64,000 bases of DNA from Flavobacterium sp. IMCC34852 (GCF_030643905.1 NZ_CP121446.1:310001-374000), one strand, 5' to 3'. Positions 54,256 to 63,928 are shown, counted from the first letter of the stretch. The notes: a model not told the origin generated them from the sequence alone. Program-made: numbers and translations.

Positions 54256-55500
54256 TTATAAATCTATTTCGCTTATCAGTGTTAAAGTGAAATTCGGACC
54301 GTAATTGTATTGCTTGATATGATTATCCCCTACTACAATCAAGTGACTGTCTAACGGAATAATATCTTTTACATTTCCGGGATAAGTGTTTTCCAGAGTC
54401 AAATTAGCACTATTGACTGCGTCAAAAATCTTTAATCCATTCGCGCCGCAACCCACATACAATACGTTGTTTTTAATCCCTAACCCATATGGCTCATCCA
54501 ATAAATAAGTGGAAAGCAAAGTTGGATTGGCAATATCAGTGACATCGATAAGATTGATTTGGTCGTCAATAGCGCCACAAGTTGAACCGCCGCGAACCGT
54601 AATATAAGCTGTGTTTAGATAAACCACCACAGGATCACAGGCTGTAGCGTGCGAAAATCCTGAAACAAAATAGGGGTTGAATTCATCTTCAGCATCAACC
54701 GTATACATTCCGGTGGTAGAACCTACGAATAAAATATCTTTCTGTATAAATAAGGTTTCAAATTCGCCACCTCCAAACCATTGGGTCATATACACTTCTT
54801 TATCAAAAAAAGCATTAATCGGATCCGAAATATTGAAAACATTTAGTTTATAAGCATCAATGGTGTAAAGGGCATCATTATTAATTTGAAAACGAGCATA
54901 AGAACCGCCTGTTCCAACCTGAGAAGCATTAGAGCTCTCAAAAGTAGCTAAGGCATCACCGGCCAAAATCAGATCTTGTCCTTCGGGTCGGTCTTTCATT
55001 TCAATGGAAAAACCGGTTATGATTTCATCTCCTGTCGGGTAAACCGTGTAATCATAAAACTCTGCATCTTCAGGATAGGTCGGAGAAAAAGCTACAGAAT
55101 TTTCAATAGTTCTGACCAAGGTGATATTCTGAATGTCGGAAATATCAAAAACCAATAAGTCTACAAAGTTATCAGCATAAAGGTAATTGCCTTTTACCGA
55201 AATATCGTGAACACCTTCCAAATTGATAAAAGCAATATTCAAAGGCGACGCCGGATTCGAATTGTTAAAAACATGCACCCCGGATTCTTGGGCAATGTAA
55301 AAAAGATAATTTTCCGCCACATAAATCTTTCCGTTCGATTGGGTTTGTCTGGCAGCAGTAACCGAAATGTCAGCTCTGATTTCAGTCAATGATTTTATCA
55401 CCGGAACAGCAAATTTAGCCTGCTCATCAGCATCGTCATTATCACAAGAAAAGGACAAAAAAGACAATGCAAAAAGGGTCAATAAATAAATATTTTTCAT
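54256..55500 (-). CDS. LVIVD-repeat lipoprotein
   Basis: A 414-residue lipoprotein with lipobox LSFSC (acylated Cys19) and an acidic tether (DNDDADE). The mature part consists of beta-propeller-like LVIVD repeats: LLVFDISDIQNITLVRT, KLNVFNISDPINAF, INLIDVTDIANPTLLSTY and LKIFDAVNSANLTLEN. Such proteins are predicted surface beta-propellers of unknown ligand. It lies on the opposite strand between the dksA-like gene and lspA, which are usually neighbours in flavobacteria as far as I recall, so it may be an insertion into that cluster. Confidence 0.82.
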   Translation of the reverse strand: MKNIYLLTLFALSFLSFSCDNDDADEQAKFAVPVIKSLTEIRADISVTAARQTQSNGKIYVAENYLFYIAQESGVHVFNNSNPASPLNIAFINLEGVHDISVKGNYLYADNFVDLLVFDISDIQNITLVRTIENSVAFSPTYPEDAEFYDYTVYPTGDEIITGFSIEMKDRPEGQDLILAGDALATFESSNASQVGTGGSYARFQINNDALYTIDAYKLNVFNISDPINAFFDKEVYMTQWFGGGEFETLFIQKDILFVGSTTGMYTVDAEDEFNPYFVSGFSHATACDPVVVYLNTAYITVRGGSTCGAIDDQINLIDVTDIANPTLLSTYLLDEPYGLGIKNNVLYVGCGANGLKIFDAVNSANLTLENTYPGNVKDIIPLDSHLIVVGDNHIKQYNYGPNFTLTLISEIDL

Positions 55501-55661
55501 GTCAATAGTTTATTGGTTATGGTTTGTTTCATAGGATGTGAAAAAACCGCTTGGGTTGCTTCCATCAGTAAAATTAGTAATTCTTTTGTTATCAGCGGTA
55601 AATTGTATGGAATGAGAATTATAACTATAAAAATATTATGTTTTTTGTATAATAATATTGC

Positions 55662-55669
55662 TATTTTTG
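55662..55669 (+). promoter_or_regulatory. -7 box of lspA
   Basis: Perfect TATTTTTG, with TTTG at 55644-55647 upstream (14-nt spacer, short). The ATG is 19 nt downstream at 55689. Confidence 0.45.
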
Positions 55670-55688
55670 CGCCATTAAAACCCTAAGA

Positions 55689-56318
55689 ATGTCATTACGC
55701 AATTCCATTTTAATCATCGCTATTATTTTATTGGTGGACCAATTCACTAAGATTTACATTAAAACCAATTTTGTTTATGGTGAAGCAGGTCAAATTGACG
55801 TAGCCAATTGGTTTAAAATATTGCTGATAGAAAATGAAGGAATGGCATGGGGAACTAAAATTCCGGGAGAAAACGGCAAACTGTTTCTAACTCTTTTTAG
55901 AATTTTGGCAGTTTTCGGAATAGGATATTGGTTGTATGATGCCAGTACAAAGCACAGCTCAAGATATTTGATGGTCGCCATTGCTTTGATATTTGCCGGT
56001 GCTGCCGGAAACATTATTGATTCCGTTTTTTATGGGGTTTATTTTGACCATAGCTATAATCAGGTGGCCACATTATTTACAGAGAATCCTTATGGCACTT
56101 GGTTTCATGGAAAAGTGGTAGACATGTTGTATTTCCCAATCTTCGAAGGTCATTTCCCGGATTGGATGCCTATTTGGGGTGGACAACCTTTCAAATTCTT
56201 CAATGCCATTTTTAACGTAGCTGATGTGGCGATATCAACCGGTGTTGGTATTTTGATTGTATTCAACAAAAAAGCTTTCGCTAAAGGAACGGCTATCGAA
56301 AACTATAAAGAGTCATAG
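55689..56318 (+). CDS. lspA: Lipoprotein signal peptidase (signal peptidase II)
   Basis: A 209-residue inner-membrane aspartyl protease that cleaves prolipoproteins. The motif regions are VDQFTKIYI (residues ~18-26), ENEGMAWG, AGNIIDSVFYG with the first catalytic Asp, and FNVADVAISTG with the second. About four TM helices are visible. It is longer than the E. coli enzyme (164 aa) because of an insertion between the two catalytic Asp motifs, as usual for flavobacteria. Its 3' end overlaps the convergent cyclo-ligase gene by 26 bp. Confidence 0.93.
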   Translation: MSLRNSILIIAIILLVDQFTKIYIKTNFVYGEAGQIDVANWFKILLIENEGMAWGTKIPGENGKLFLTLFRILAVFGIGYWLYDASTKHSSRYLMVAIALIFAGAAGNIIDSVFYGVYFDHSYNQVATLFTENPYGTWFHGKVVDMLYFPIFEGHFPDWMPIWGGQPFKFFNAIFNVADVAISTGVGILIVFNKKAFAKGTAIENYKES

Positions 56319-56859
56319 GCGTTACACAATAGTCTAGTCGAATATCAGTTGTTGAAACATCCTCTATGCTTTCCTCAGGCTCAAAGAACGACAATCCAAC
56401 TTTGATTACATCTTCCTTGCATTTCGATAAAAAATTATCGTAGAATCCTTTTCCGTAACCCACTCGATTTCCCTTTGTATCATAAGCCAAAAGCGGGACA
56501 AAAACCACGTCAATTTTTGAAGTTGGGACTTCTATTCCATCTACGGGTTCGTAGATATTGTACTCGTTTTTTTGAAACTTGGTATTATCCGTAAGCAAAT
56601 AATGAGTCATTTCTAGAGTGTCAAAATTACTTTTGGCCACCACAATTTCTTTGTCTTTTCCGGCTAAAATTTGCAGGATAAACTCGGTGTCTACTTCTTT
56701 TTGCTCTTCTATGGTCAAAAACAAATGAAAATAGGTATTATCCCAAACATCCAATTGCAACAAGCGATTGGCGATGGCCAAACTTTGATCTTCCGTTTGT
56801 TCTTCAGAAAGTTGCTGTCTTAGTTCTTTGTATTTTTTTCGTAAGTCTTTTTTAAGCAT
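56293..56859 (-). CDS. 5-formyltetrahydrofolate cyclo-ligase
   Basis: A 188-residue folate enzyme converting 5-formyl-THF to 5,10-methenyl-THF with ATP. The signature GNRVGYGKGFYDNFL lies at ~130-144, and FVPLLAYDTKGN precedes it; the N-terminus LRKKYKELRQQLSEEQ is typical. It starts inside the last 8 bp of the upstream decarboxylase gene, so translation is probably coupled. Its 3' end overlaps lspA. Confidence 0.93.
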   Translation of the reverse strand: MLKKDLRKKYKELRQQLSEEQTEDQSLAIANRLLQLDVWDNTYFHLFLTIEEQKEVDTEFILQILAGKDKEIVVAKSNFDTLEMTHYLLTDNTKFQKNEYNIYEPVDGIEVPTSKIDVVFVPLLAYDTKGNRVGYGKGFYDNFLSKCKEDVIKVGLSFFEPEESIEDVSTTDIRLDYCVTPMTLYSFR

Positions 56860-58090
56860 AATTGATAGCCATCAAATCTTCTATAAAAGTAGTCAAATGT
56901 TCTACTTCTACGTGATCCATCAACACAATTTTGTACCACTTGTTGTTTTCGTCGTGTTGCTGTGGTACCAAGTCGTATTTCACGGCTATTTCCTGCGGAA
57001 TGTATACGGCTTTAATCGTTACGATATTCATATACGGCTCGCGGAAATATTGAATATTCATCGCGTCCAATTGGTTACACAAAAACTGGGTTCGCATTTG
57101 CAGCACGCTTACTTTTTCAAACCAACCATTAGGTCCGTAAGTAAATAATATCATCCAAACCGCCACGGCATTGGCACCACTTCTGCTACCGCACAACGTT
57201 AAATCCATTCCTTCTACATACTCCGCTTCTTTGGTTAACACGTTTTCGATATAGCCTTTTCGGCAAATAAAAACGCCTGTCCCATAAGGCGCTTGCAACA
57301 TTTTATGGGCATCAATAGTGATGGAACTAATCTTGGGATTACTAAAATTAATATCCGATTGCTGGTTGCTGAACGGATAAACAAAACCACCGTAAGCACC
57401 GTCAATATGAAGTTTGAAATGCAAATTGTATTTTTCAAAAACAGTGATATATTCTTCCGGATTGTCTACTGAGCCAAACATCGTTGTGCCCATATTTGAA
57501 ACGACAATAAAATACTTTTTGCCTTTGTTTTTAGCCTTGAGGATTATTTCTTCCAACTTGATTTTATCAATTGCACGCGTATCAAAATCAACCGGAATTT
57601 TCAGCCAATCGAGTTGTAATAAATTAGACGCTTTCGGAATCGAATAATGCGTGTCTTCTGAAGCCACAATGGCAATTTCTTCTCCTTTGGCATCCAAATT
57701 ATTCATGAAAAAATTGCGGAACATCCAAATGGCCTGAATATTGGCTTCAGTGCCACCGGGTGAAATGTAACCGTCAAAACCATTCGGCTCTGCCTTAAAA
57801 ATATCCACGGCTATCACATTCAGCACTTCACGTTCTATATCATGTGTTCCGTTAAAGGCTTTCTCTGAAGTCCCAAAAGTGTGACAGCCAATGTTATTCG
57901 GATTCGCTACATATGTTTGCAAAATAGGCGCGTCTTTTAAAAATGGCGCGTCATCGTTAAATACTCTGCTGTCTAATTTTGATGCAGGATAACCCAAGGA
58001 AGTGTCTTTTGAAAAATTGACATTGTTGTGTAATGCCTTTTCAATGCGCTCTTTTCTTTCGTTGTTGGTCAGTTTTTTCCAGAATTTCAT
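56852..58090 (-). CDS. PLP-dependent group II decarboxylase (histidine decarboxylase-like)
   Basis: A 412-residue fold-type I PLP enzyme. PLP-binding Lys263 is in DAHKMLQAPYGTG. The upstream His stacking residue is in SEDTHYSIPKAS, and the Asp pairing with the pyridine N is in HIDGAYGGFVYPF. GGTEANIQAIWMFR is the phosphate-binding loop. It resembles bacterial PLP histidine decarboxylases, but aspartate, tyrosine or glutamate decarboxylation cannot be excluded from motifs. It overlaps the cyclo-ligase gene by 8 bp and is expressed divergently from uvrC. Confidence 0.85.
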   Translation of the reverse strand: MKFWKKLTNNERKERIEKALHNNVNFSKDTSLGYPASKLDSRVFNDDAPFLKDAPILQTYVANPNNIGCHTFGTSEKAFNGTHDIEREVLNVIAVDIFKAEPNGFDGYISPGGTEANIQAIWMFRNFFMNNLDAKGEEIAIVASEDTHYSIPKASNLLQLDWLKIPVDFDTRAIDKIKLEEIILKAKNKGKKYFIVVSNMGTTMFGSVDNPEEYITVFEKYNLHFKLHIDGAYGGFVYPFSNQQSDINFSNPKISSITIDAHKMLQAPYGTGVFICRKGYIENVLTKEAEYVEGMDLTLCGSRSGANAVAVWMILFTYGPNGWFEKVSVLQMRTQFLCNQLDAMNIQYFREPYMNIVTIKAVYIPQEIAVKYDLVPQQHDENNKWYKIVLMDHVEVEHLTTFIEDLMAINYA

Positions 58091-58104
58091 CCCTATTTTT
58101 TTGG

Positions 58105-58112
58105 CAAAGCTA
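58105..58112 (-). promoter_or_regulatory. -7 box of the decarboxylase gene
   Basis: Perfect TAGCTTTG on the minus strand, 14 nt before the ATG at 58090. Confidence 0.5.
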
Positions 58113-58159
58113 AAGGATTGACCCAGGAAAAAACATGATAAATGTTAGGCTTTACGCCT

Positions 58160-58190
58160 CTTGTATTTAAGTAGAATTCCGTTAACTTTG
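58160..58190 (+). promoter_or_regulatory. uvrC promoter, probable leaderless transcript
   Basis: CTTG (58160-58163), 19-nt spacer and perfect TAACTTTG (58183-58190), with the ATG only 5 nt further at 58196. The predicted start of transcription falls at or next to the ATG. Confidence 0.6.
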
Positions 58191-58195
58191 TTTTT

Positions 58196-59995
58196 ATGGA
58201 AATCCCATCTATAGAACTCCAACTCCAAACCTTGCCCGATAGTCCGGGTGTTTATCAATATTATGATAAAGACGGGAAAATTTTATATGTGGGCAAAGCC
58301 AAAAACCTAAAAAAAAGGGTTTCCTCCTATTTCAACAAACTCCACGACAATGCCAAAACGAATGTATTGGTCAAGAAGATAGTGGAAATCAAACATATAG
58401 TCGTTACCTCTGAAGCTGATGCGCTTTTGTTGGAAAACAACCTCATCAAAAAACTGCAACCACGTTATAATGTACTGCTCAAAGACGACAAAACCTATCC
58501 TTGGATTTGCATCAAAAAAGAACCGTTTTCCAGAATCTTCCCAACGCGAAGAATGGTCAAAGACGGTTCGGAATATTTTGGCCCGTACACCAATTTCAAA
58601 ACAGTCAACACGATTTTAGATTTAATTAAAGAACTGTATCCGTTGCGCACCTGCAACTACGATTTAAGCCAAGCCAATATCAAGTCGGGGAAATACAAAG
58701 TGTGTTTGGAATACCATATCGGCAACTGTAAAGGTCCGTGTGAAGGCTATGAAACTTTGGAACATTACCAAAAACAAGTCGATGCCATTCGCGAAATCCT
58801 AAAAGGCAATTTCAAAGACAGTTTGCGCGATTTCAAAAAACTGATGCAGGAATTGGCCATGGAAATGAAATTCGAAGCTGCCCAAAAAGTCAAAGAAAAA
58901 ATTGAAGTTTTAGAAAACTATCAATCACGCTCCACGATTTTGAATCCGAAAATTTCTAATGTGGATGTGTTTTCTATTGTTTCTGATGAAACGATGGCTT
59001 ATGTCAATTTTTTACAAATTTCTCACGGTGCCATTATCCGTTCGCACACTTTGGAAATCAAAAAGAAGCTAGACGAAACCGATGAAGAGTTATTAGAATT
59101 AGCGGTTGTTGAATTAAGAGAACGCTTTCACCTGACGACTAAAGAAATTATTTTGCCTTTTGAACTCGATTTTGGCGACAAAATAAAAGTCACCGTACCA
59201 CAATTGGGGGACAAAAAACAAATTTTAGAACTGTCGCAGCGCAATGCCAAATACCAGCGTTTGGAACAATTGAAACAAATTCAAATCGTTGATCCGGAAC
59301 GCCACACTAACCGCATTATGGCACAAATGCAAAAGGATTTAAGGCTTTCAATTGAACCGCGACATATTGAATGTTTTGACAATTCAAACATTCAGGGAAC
59401 TAATCCGGTTTCGGCTTGTGTGGTTTTTAAAGATGGAAAGCCCAGCAAAAAAGACTACCGCCATTTCAATATCAAAACTGTTGAAGGACCGAATGATTTT
59501 GCCTCAATGGAAGAAGTCGTTTACCGAAGATACAAACGCATGTTAGACGAAAAGCAACCTCTACCACAACTCATCATTATTGACGGAGGCAAAGGACAAT
59601 TATCTTCAGCATTAAAAAGTATTGACGATTTAGGTTTACGTGGTAAAATAGCCATCATTGGCATAGCCAAAAGACTGGAAGAGTTATTTTATCCCGGCGA
59701 TTCAGTTCCTTTGTATTTGGACAAAAAATCGGAAACTTTAAAAATCATCCAACATTTGCGCAACGAAGCGCATCGTTTCGGAATTACCCATCATCGGGAC
59801 AAACGCAGCAAATCGGCTTTGCAAACTTCGATGGAAACCATCCCGGGAATTGGTGAAAAAACCATGTTGGCTTTAATAAAACATTTTAAAAGTGTTAAAA
59901 GATTGCAATTGGCCACCGAAAAAGAAATTTCTGAGGTTATTGGTGCCTCAAAAGCCAAAAAAATTTCCGAATTTTACAACATTGGTAAATCCTAG
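58196..59995 (+). CDS. uvrC: Excinuclease ABC subunit C
   Basis: A 599-residue dual-incision nuclease of nucleotide excision repair. The GIY-YIG nuclease is at the N-terminus (GVYQYYDKDGKILYVGKAKNL, residues ~19-39). Then come the YHIGNCKGPCEGY motif, a UVR domain (LMQELAMEMKFEAAQKVKEKI), the RNase H-like UvrC nuclease (IECFDNSNIQGTNPVSACVVF and LIIIDGGKGQLSSA), and a C-terminal helix-hairpin-helix pair (METIPGIGEKT). Length is standard. Confidence 0.97.
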   Translation: MEIPSIELQLQTLPDSPGVYQYYDKDGKILYVGKAKNLKKRVSSYFNKLHDNAKTNVLVKKIVEIKHIVVTSEADALLLENNLIKKLQPRYNVLLKDDKTYPWICIKKEPFSRIFPTRRMVKDGSEYFGPYTNFKTVNTILDLIKELYPLRTCNYDLSQANIKSGKYKVCLEYHIGNCKGPCEGYETLEHYQKQVDAIREILKGNFKDSLRDFKKLMQELAMEMKFEAAQKVKEKIEVLENYQSRSTILNPKISNVDVFSIVSDETMAYVNFLQISHGAIIRSHTLEIKKKLDETDEELLELAVVELRERFHLTTKEIILPFELDFGDKIKVTVPQLGDKKQILELSQRNAKYQRLEQLKQIQIVDPERHTNRIMAQMQKDLRLSIEPRHIECFDNSNIQGTNPVSACVVFKDGKPSKKDYRHFNIKTVEGPNDFASMEEVVYRRYKRMLDEKQPLPQLIIIDGGKGQLSSALKSIDDLGLRGKIAIIGIAKRLEELFYPGDSVPLYLDKKSETLKIIQHLRNEAHRFGITHHRDKRSKSALQTSMETIPGIGEKTMLALIKHFKSVKRLQLATEKEISEVIGASKAKKISEFYNIGKS

Positions 59996-60004
59996 TCTCA
60001 ATTT

Positions 60005-62218
60005 ATGAAAAAAACTATACTACTTCTTGTTGGACTCTTTTTTCTTCAAGTGGTTGTGGCACAAGATTCGACTAAAGCCAAAAGACCAAAAATCGGTTTG
60101 GTGCTTAGTGGCGGCGGTGCCAAAGGGTTTGCTCATATTGGTGTTTTAAAAGTTTTAGAAGAATCCGGAGTTAAAATAGATTACATCGGCGGCACCAGTA
60201 TGGGCGCAGTAGTTGGTGGTTTGTATGCGTCGGGTTACAGCGCGGCTCAAATCGATTCTATTTTTTACAACACTAACTTTGACGAATTGTTGCAAGATTA
60301 CATTCCGCGTTCTTCCAAAAATTTTTATGAGAAGCGAAATGACGAAATGTATGCTATCTCATTGCCTTTCCACAAATTCAAAATCGGCATTCCCATTGCG
60401 CTTTCCAAAGGAATGTACAATTATAATTTATTGTCAAAACTAACGCATAAAGTCAGACATGTTAGAAAATTTGACGAACTCCCGATTCCTTTTTTATGCC
60501 TAGCCACTGATATAGAAACCGGAGAAGCCATCATCTTAAAAGACGGTTATTTGGCGCAAGCTTTATTAGCGAGTTCTGCTTTTCCCTCCTTATTTTCTCC
60601 TGTAGAAATTGACGGCAGGGTTTTAATTGACGGCGGCGTGGTTAACAATTATCCGGTAGAAGAGGTTCGTAAAATGGGTGCCGACATTATTATTGGGGTT
60701 GATGTTCAAGATGATTTAAAAGATCGTGACGCGTTGAAAGATGCTACTCGGATTTTAGTACAAATCACTAACCTGGACATGATCAAAAGCATGAACGATA
60801 AAAAGAAAATCACTGATATTTATATCAAACCCGACATTTCCAATTATGGCGTGATTTCGTTTGATCAAGGACGTGAAATCATCAAAAAAGGGGAATTAGC
60901 CGCGTTGCTCGAATTAGATAAAATAAAAAAGTTGTCCAACCCGGAAAATGAATTCAAACTCAATAATCACTTAACCGATAACGACACCTTATTCATAAAA
61001 AGCATCAGTTTAAACAAATTGGACAATTACACCAGAGCTTATGTATTGGGTAAACTACGCTTTAAAAACGGAAAAAAAATCAGTTACGAAGATTTGAAAA
61101 CCGGAATCAATAATATCAATGCAACCCAAAATTTCAGCCGAATCAGTTATACCATTGAGCCTTATCAAGGTGCCGATGAATTGAAATTAAACCTGACCGA
61201 AAACACCACCAAAACTTTTTTGAAATTTGGTTTGCATTACGACGGCTTGTATAAAAGTGCATTATTGACCAACATTACCCAGAAAAAGTCGCTTTTCAAA
61301 AACGATGTTGTTTCGCTTGACGTTGGACTTGGCGATAATATTCGCTACAATTTAGATTACTATATTGACAATGGATTTTATTGGAGTTTCGGGCTCAAAT
61401 CCAGATTCAATCAATTCAATCGCAATGTAGAAACCGATTTCAGAGACGGAGAAGTTTTAGGCCAATTGGGTTTGAGCTCTATCAATATTGACTTTTCAGA
61501 TTTCACCAACCAAGCTTATATGCAAACCGTTTTTATACAAAAGTTTCTCATTGGCGCCGGATTGGAATTCAAACACCTGAAAATTAGATCCGAAAATCTG
61601 GGAGAAACCAATCCAACTTTCGAAAAAAGCAATTACACCAGCATTTTTGGGTATATGAAATATGATTCTTTTGACAACAAATTATTCCCCAAAAAGGGAT
61701 GGTTCTTCTCAGGGGATATCCAATCATTTATCTATTCTTCCGATTATACCCAAGAATTTAATCGGTATTCCATCGCCAAAGGAGAAATTGGAATTGTGAA
61801 AACATTCTACAAAAAAGCGACGGTCAAATTACAATCTGATTTAGGATTTGTTTTTGGCAATGACAGTGTCCACTTTTTTGATTTTGTGCTTGGTGGTTAT
61901 GGCTACAACACAATCAACAACTTTAAACATTTTTATGGTTATGATTTTTTGAGTTTGGCTGCTGATAGCTATATCAAGTCTTGTATTACTTTTGATTACG
62001 AGTTTTTCAAAAAAAACCACATCAATTTTGCCGCCAATTTTGCCAATGTGGAAGATGATTTGTTCCGAACAGGCAATTGGCTTTCCAAACCCACCTACAA
62101 CGGTTATGCCATTGGCTATGCCTTGGAATCAGTCATCGGTCCGGTAGAAGTAAAATATACTTGGTCGCCCGAACTTACCCGAGGCTATACTTTTATCAGC
62201 GTCGGTTTTTGGTTCTAA
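60005..62218 (+). CDS. Patatin-like phospholipase with outer-membrane barrel
   Basis: A 737-residue protein of the patatin-barrel (type Vd/PlpD-like) kind. Signal peptide 1-20. Patatin domain with oxyanion motif SGGGAKG (35-41), nucleophile GTSMG (Ser65) and catalytic dyad DGG (Asp209). A POTRA-like segment (~335-400) and a C-terminal Omp85-type barrel (~400-737) end with YTFISVGFWF. All catalytic residues are intact, so lipase activity is expected. Whether the patatin part is secreted to the surface or remains periplasmic is unknown. It lies 9 nt after uvrC, probably co-transcribed. Confidence 0.9.
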   Translation: MKKTILLLVGLFFLQVVVAQDSTKAKRPKIGLVLSGGGAKGFAHIGVLKVLEESGVKIDYIGGTSMGAVVGGLYASGYSAAQIDSIFYNTNFDELLQDYIPRSSKNFYEKRNDEMYAISLPFHKFKIGIPIALSKGMYNYNLLSKLTHKVRHVRKFDELPIPFLCLATDIETGEAIILKDGYLAQALLASSAFPSLFSPVEIDGRVLIDGGVVNNYPVEEVRKMGADIIIGVDVQDDLKDRDALKDATRILVQITNLDMIKSMNDKKKITDIYIKPDISNYGVISFDQGREIIKKGELAALLELDKIKKLSNPENEFKLNNHLTDNDTLFIKSISLNKLDNYTRAYVLGKLRFKNGKKISYEDLKTGINNINATQNFSRISYTIEPYQGADELKLNLTENTTKTFLKFGLHYDGLYKSALLTNITQKKSLFKNDVVSLDVGLGDNIRYNLDYYIDNGFYWSFGLKSRFNQFNRNVETDFRDGEVLGQLGLSSINIDFSDFTNQAYMQTVFIQKFLIGAGLEFKHLKIRSENLGETNPTFEKSNYTSIFGYMKYDSFDNKLFPKKGWFFSGDIQSFIYSSDYTQEFNRYSIAKGEIGIVKTFYKKATVKLQSDLGFVFGNDSVHFFDFVLGGYGYNTINNFKHFYGYDFLSLAADSYIKSCITFDYEFFKKNHINFAANFANVEDDLFRTGNWLSKPTYNGYAIGYALESVIGPVEVKYTWSPELTRGYTFISVGFWF

Positions 62219-62243
62219 AATTTTAATTCCATCTCAAAAAATA

Positions 62244-62251
62244 TATTTTTG
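62244..62251 (+). promoter_or_regulatory. -7 box of permease gene
   Basis: Perfect TATTTTTG, 56 nt before the ATG at 62308. Confidence 0.45.
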
Positions 62252-62307
62252 CAATACGTGAAACATAAAAAACTATATTTGAAAGCTATTAACTAAACGA
62301 ACTATTT

Positions 62308-63789
62308 ATGTCAATTTGGAAAAGAAAACCCATGGCGCTATTATTAGCAGAAGCGTCAGAATCTGAAAAAGGATTGAAAAGAACATTAACCGCTTGGTCT
62401 TTGGTTGCCTTGGGAATCGGAGCTATCATTGGCGCCGGTTTATTCGTTAGAACTGCCACTGCTGCTGCTCAAAATGCCGGACCTTCAGTAACCATTGGTT
62501 TTATTGTAGCCGCTATCGGTTGTGCTTTAGCCGGATTATGTTATGCCGAATTGTCCTCTTCTATTCCCATTGCCGGAAGTGCTTACACTTACACCTATGC
62601 CACTATGGGTGAATTCTTGGCGTGGATCATCGGTTGGGATTTAATTTTAGAATACGCTGTTGGAGCAGCTACTGTAGGTATTGCTTGGAGTGAATACCTC
62701 AACAACCTGCTGGTCAATGTGCTCCATGTGAGCCCAATTCCGTATGAGTTTTGTCATTCCCCTTTCCAAACTTCTGTAGATGGCGTTAACGGAATCATCA
62801 ATTTACCGGCTTTATTTATTGTTGGAGCCATTAGTTTACTTCTAATCAAAGGAACACAAGAATCCGCTTTTGTAAACGGAATCATTGTCGTTGTGAAAGT
62901 GGCTATTGTAGTAATGATTATTGTTTTTGGTTGGAGTTTTATTGATGATGCCAATCATACGCCTTACATTCCTGAACCAAGCGTTTTTACTGATGAACAT
63001 GGAATCGGACATAGTTATGGTGGTATTTTAGGAATTCTCGGTGCTGCGGGAACAGTATTCTTTGCTTTCATCGGATTTGATGCCGTGAGTACAGCCGCTC
63101 AGGAAACCAAAAATCCAAAACGCGATATGCCAATCGGTATTTTAGGCTCATTGGCTATTTGTACCGTTTTGTACATTCTTTTTGCACACGTTTTAACCGG
63201 TTTAGAATCAGTAGAATTCTTCAGAACAGGAGGAAAAGAAGCCTCTGTTGCCAATGCCATTGCTTCAGCAATGCCGGGTTACGAATGGTTAGGTCAGTTT
63301 GTTACTGTGGCCATCTTAGCCGGATTCTCTTCTGTTATTTTGGTAATGTTATTAGGCCAATCGAGAGTTTTCTATTCTATGGGTAATGACGGATTGTTGC
63401 CAAAAGCTTTCAGCGAAGTACATCCTAAATACAAAACACCATACAAAGCCAACTTAGCTATCCTTGTGATTGTAGGCCTTTTTGCTGCCTTTGTTCCCGG
63501 AGATATTGTAGGTGATATGACCAGCATTGGAACCCTATTCGCCTTTATCTTAGTTTGTGTTTCTGTAATTGTTTTAAGAAAAACAGAGCCGAATATGAAA
63601 CGTGAATTCAAAACACCTTTGGTACCATTAGTACCAATATTAGGAATTTTAGTTTGCTTGGCTATGATTTATGGTTTAGGTTGGACCAATTGGTTAAGAC
63701 TACTTGGTTGGTTAGCCCTAGGCTTTATTGTTTACTTTGGTTACAGCAAAAAAAGAAGCAAGCTGAACAACCCAAATAATCAAGAATAA
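62308..63789 (+). CDS. APC family amino acid permease
   Basis: A 493-residue inner-membrane transporter with about 12 helices. The N-terminal signature GIGAIIGAGLFVRTATAAAQNAG matches the APC superfamily unwound TM1 (residues ~37-59), with FFAFIGFDAVSTAAQETKNPKR in TM6 (~251-272). The sequence is closest in pattern to the cationic amino acid transporter branch (CAT/YfnA-like). The exact substrate is unknown. It is monocistronic, with its own promoter and a terminator. Confidence 0.9.
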   Translation: MSIWKRKPMALLLAEASESEKGLKRTLTAWSLVALGIGAIIGAGLFVRTATAAAQNAGPSVTIGFIVAAIGCALAGLCYAELSSSIPIAGSAYTYTYATMGEFLAWIIGWDLILEYAVGAATVGIAWSEYLNNLLVNVLHVSPIPYEFCHSPFQTSVDGVNGIINLPALFIVGAISLLLIKGTQESAFVNGIIVVVKVAIVVMIIVFGWSFIDDANHTPYIPEPSVFTDEHGIGHSYGGILGILGAAGTVFFAFIGFDAVSTAAQETKNPKRDMPIGILGSLAICTVLYILFAHVLTGLESVEFFRTGGKEASVANAIASAMPGYEWLGQFVTVAILAGFSSVILVMLLGQSRVFYSMGNDGLLPKAFSEVHPKYKTPYKANLAILVIVGLFAAFVPGDIVGDMTSIGTLFAFILVCVSVIVLRKTEPNMKREFKTPLVPLVPILGILVCLAMIYGLGWTNWLRLLGWLALGFIVYFGYSKKRSKLNNPNNQE

Positions 63790-63810
63790 TTCGATTATAA
63801 AATTTACCTC

Positions 63811-63852
63811 AAAAGGATTAAAGTATCACTCAAAATGCTTTAATCCTTTTTT
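63811..63852 (+). terminator. Terminator after permease gene
   Basis: Stem AAAAGGATTAAAG (63811-63823) with CTTTAATCCTTTT (63838-63850) and a T run. Confidence 0.8.
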
Positions 63853-63867
63853 GTTTTTTTAAAAATT

Positions 63868-63909
63868 TGATAATTATCATTTTTGGAATTTATATTATTA
63901 CGATATTTG
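63868..63909 (+). promoter_or_regulatory. Palindrome and promoter before the last ORF
   Basis: TGATAATTATCA (63868-63879) is a perfect 12-bp palindrome just upstream of TTTG (63882-63885). The -7-like box GATATTTG (63902-63909, one mismatch) is 16 nt further. The palindrome could be a repressor site. Confidence 0.4.
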
Positions 63910-63928
63910 TATAGCAAAAAATCATGTT

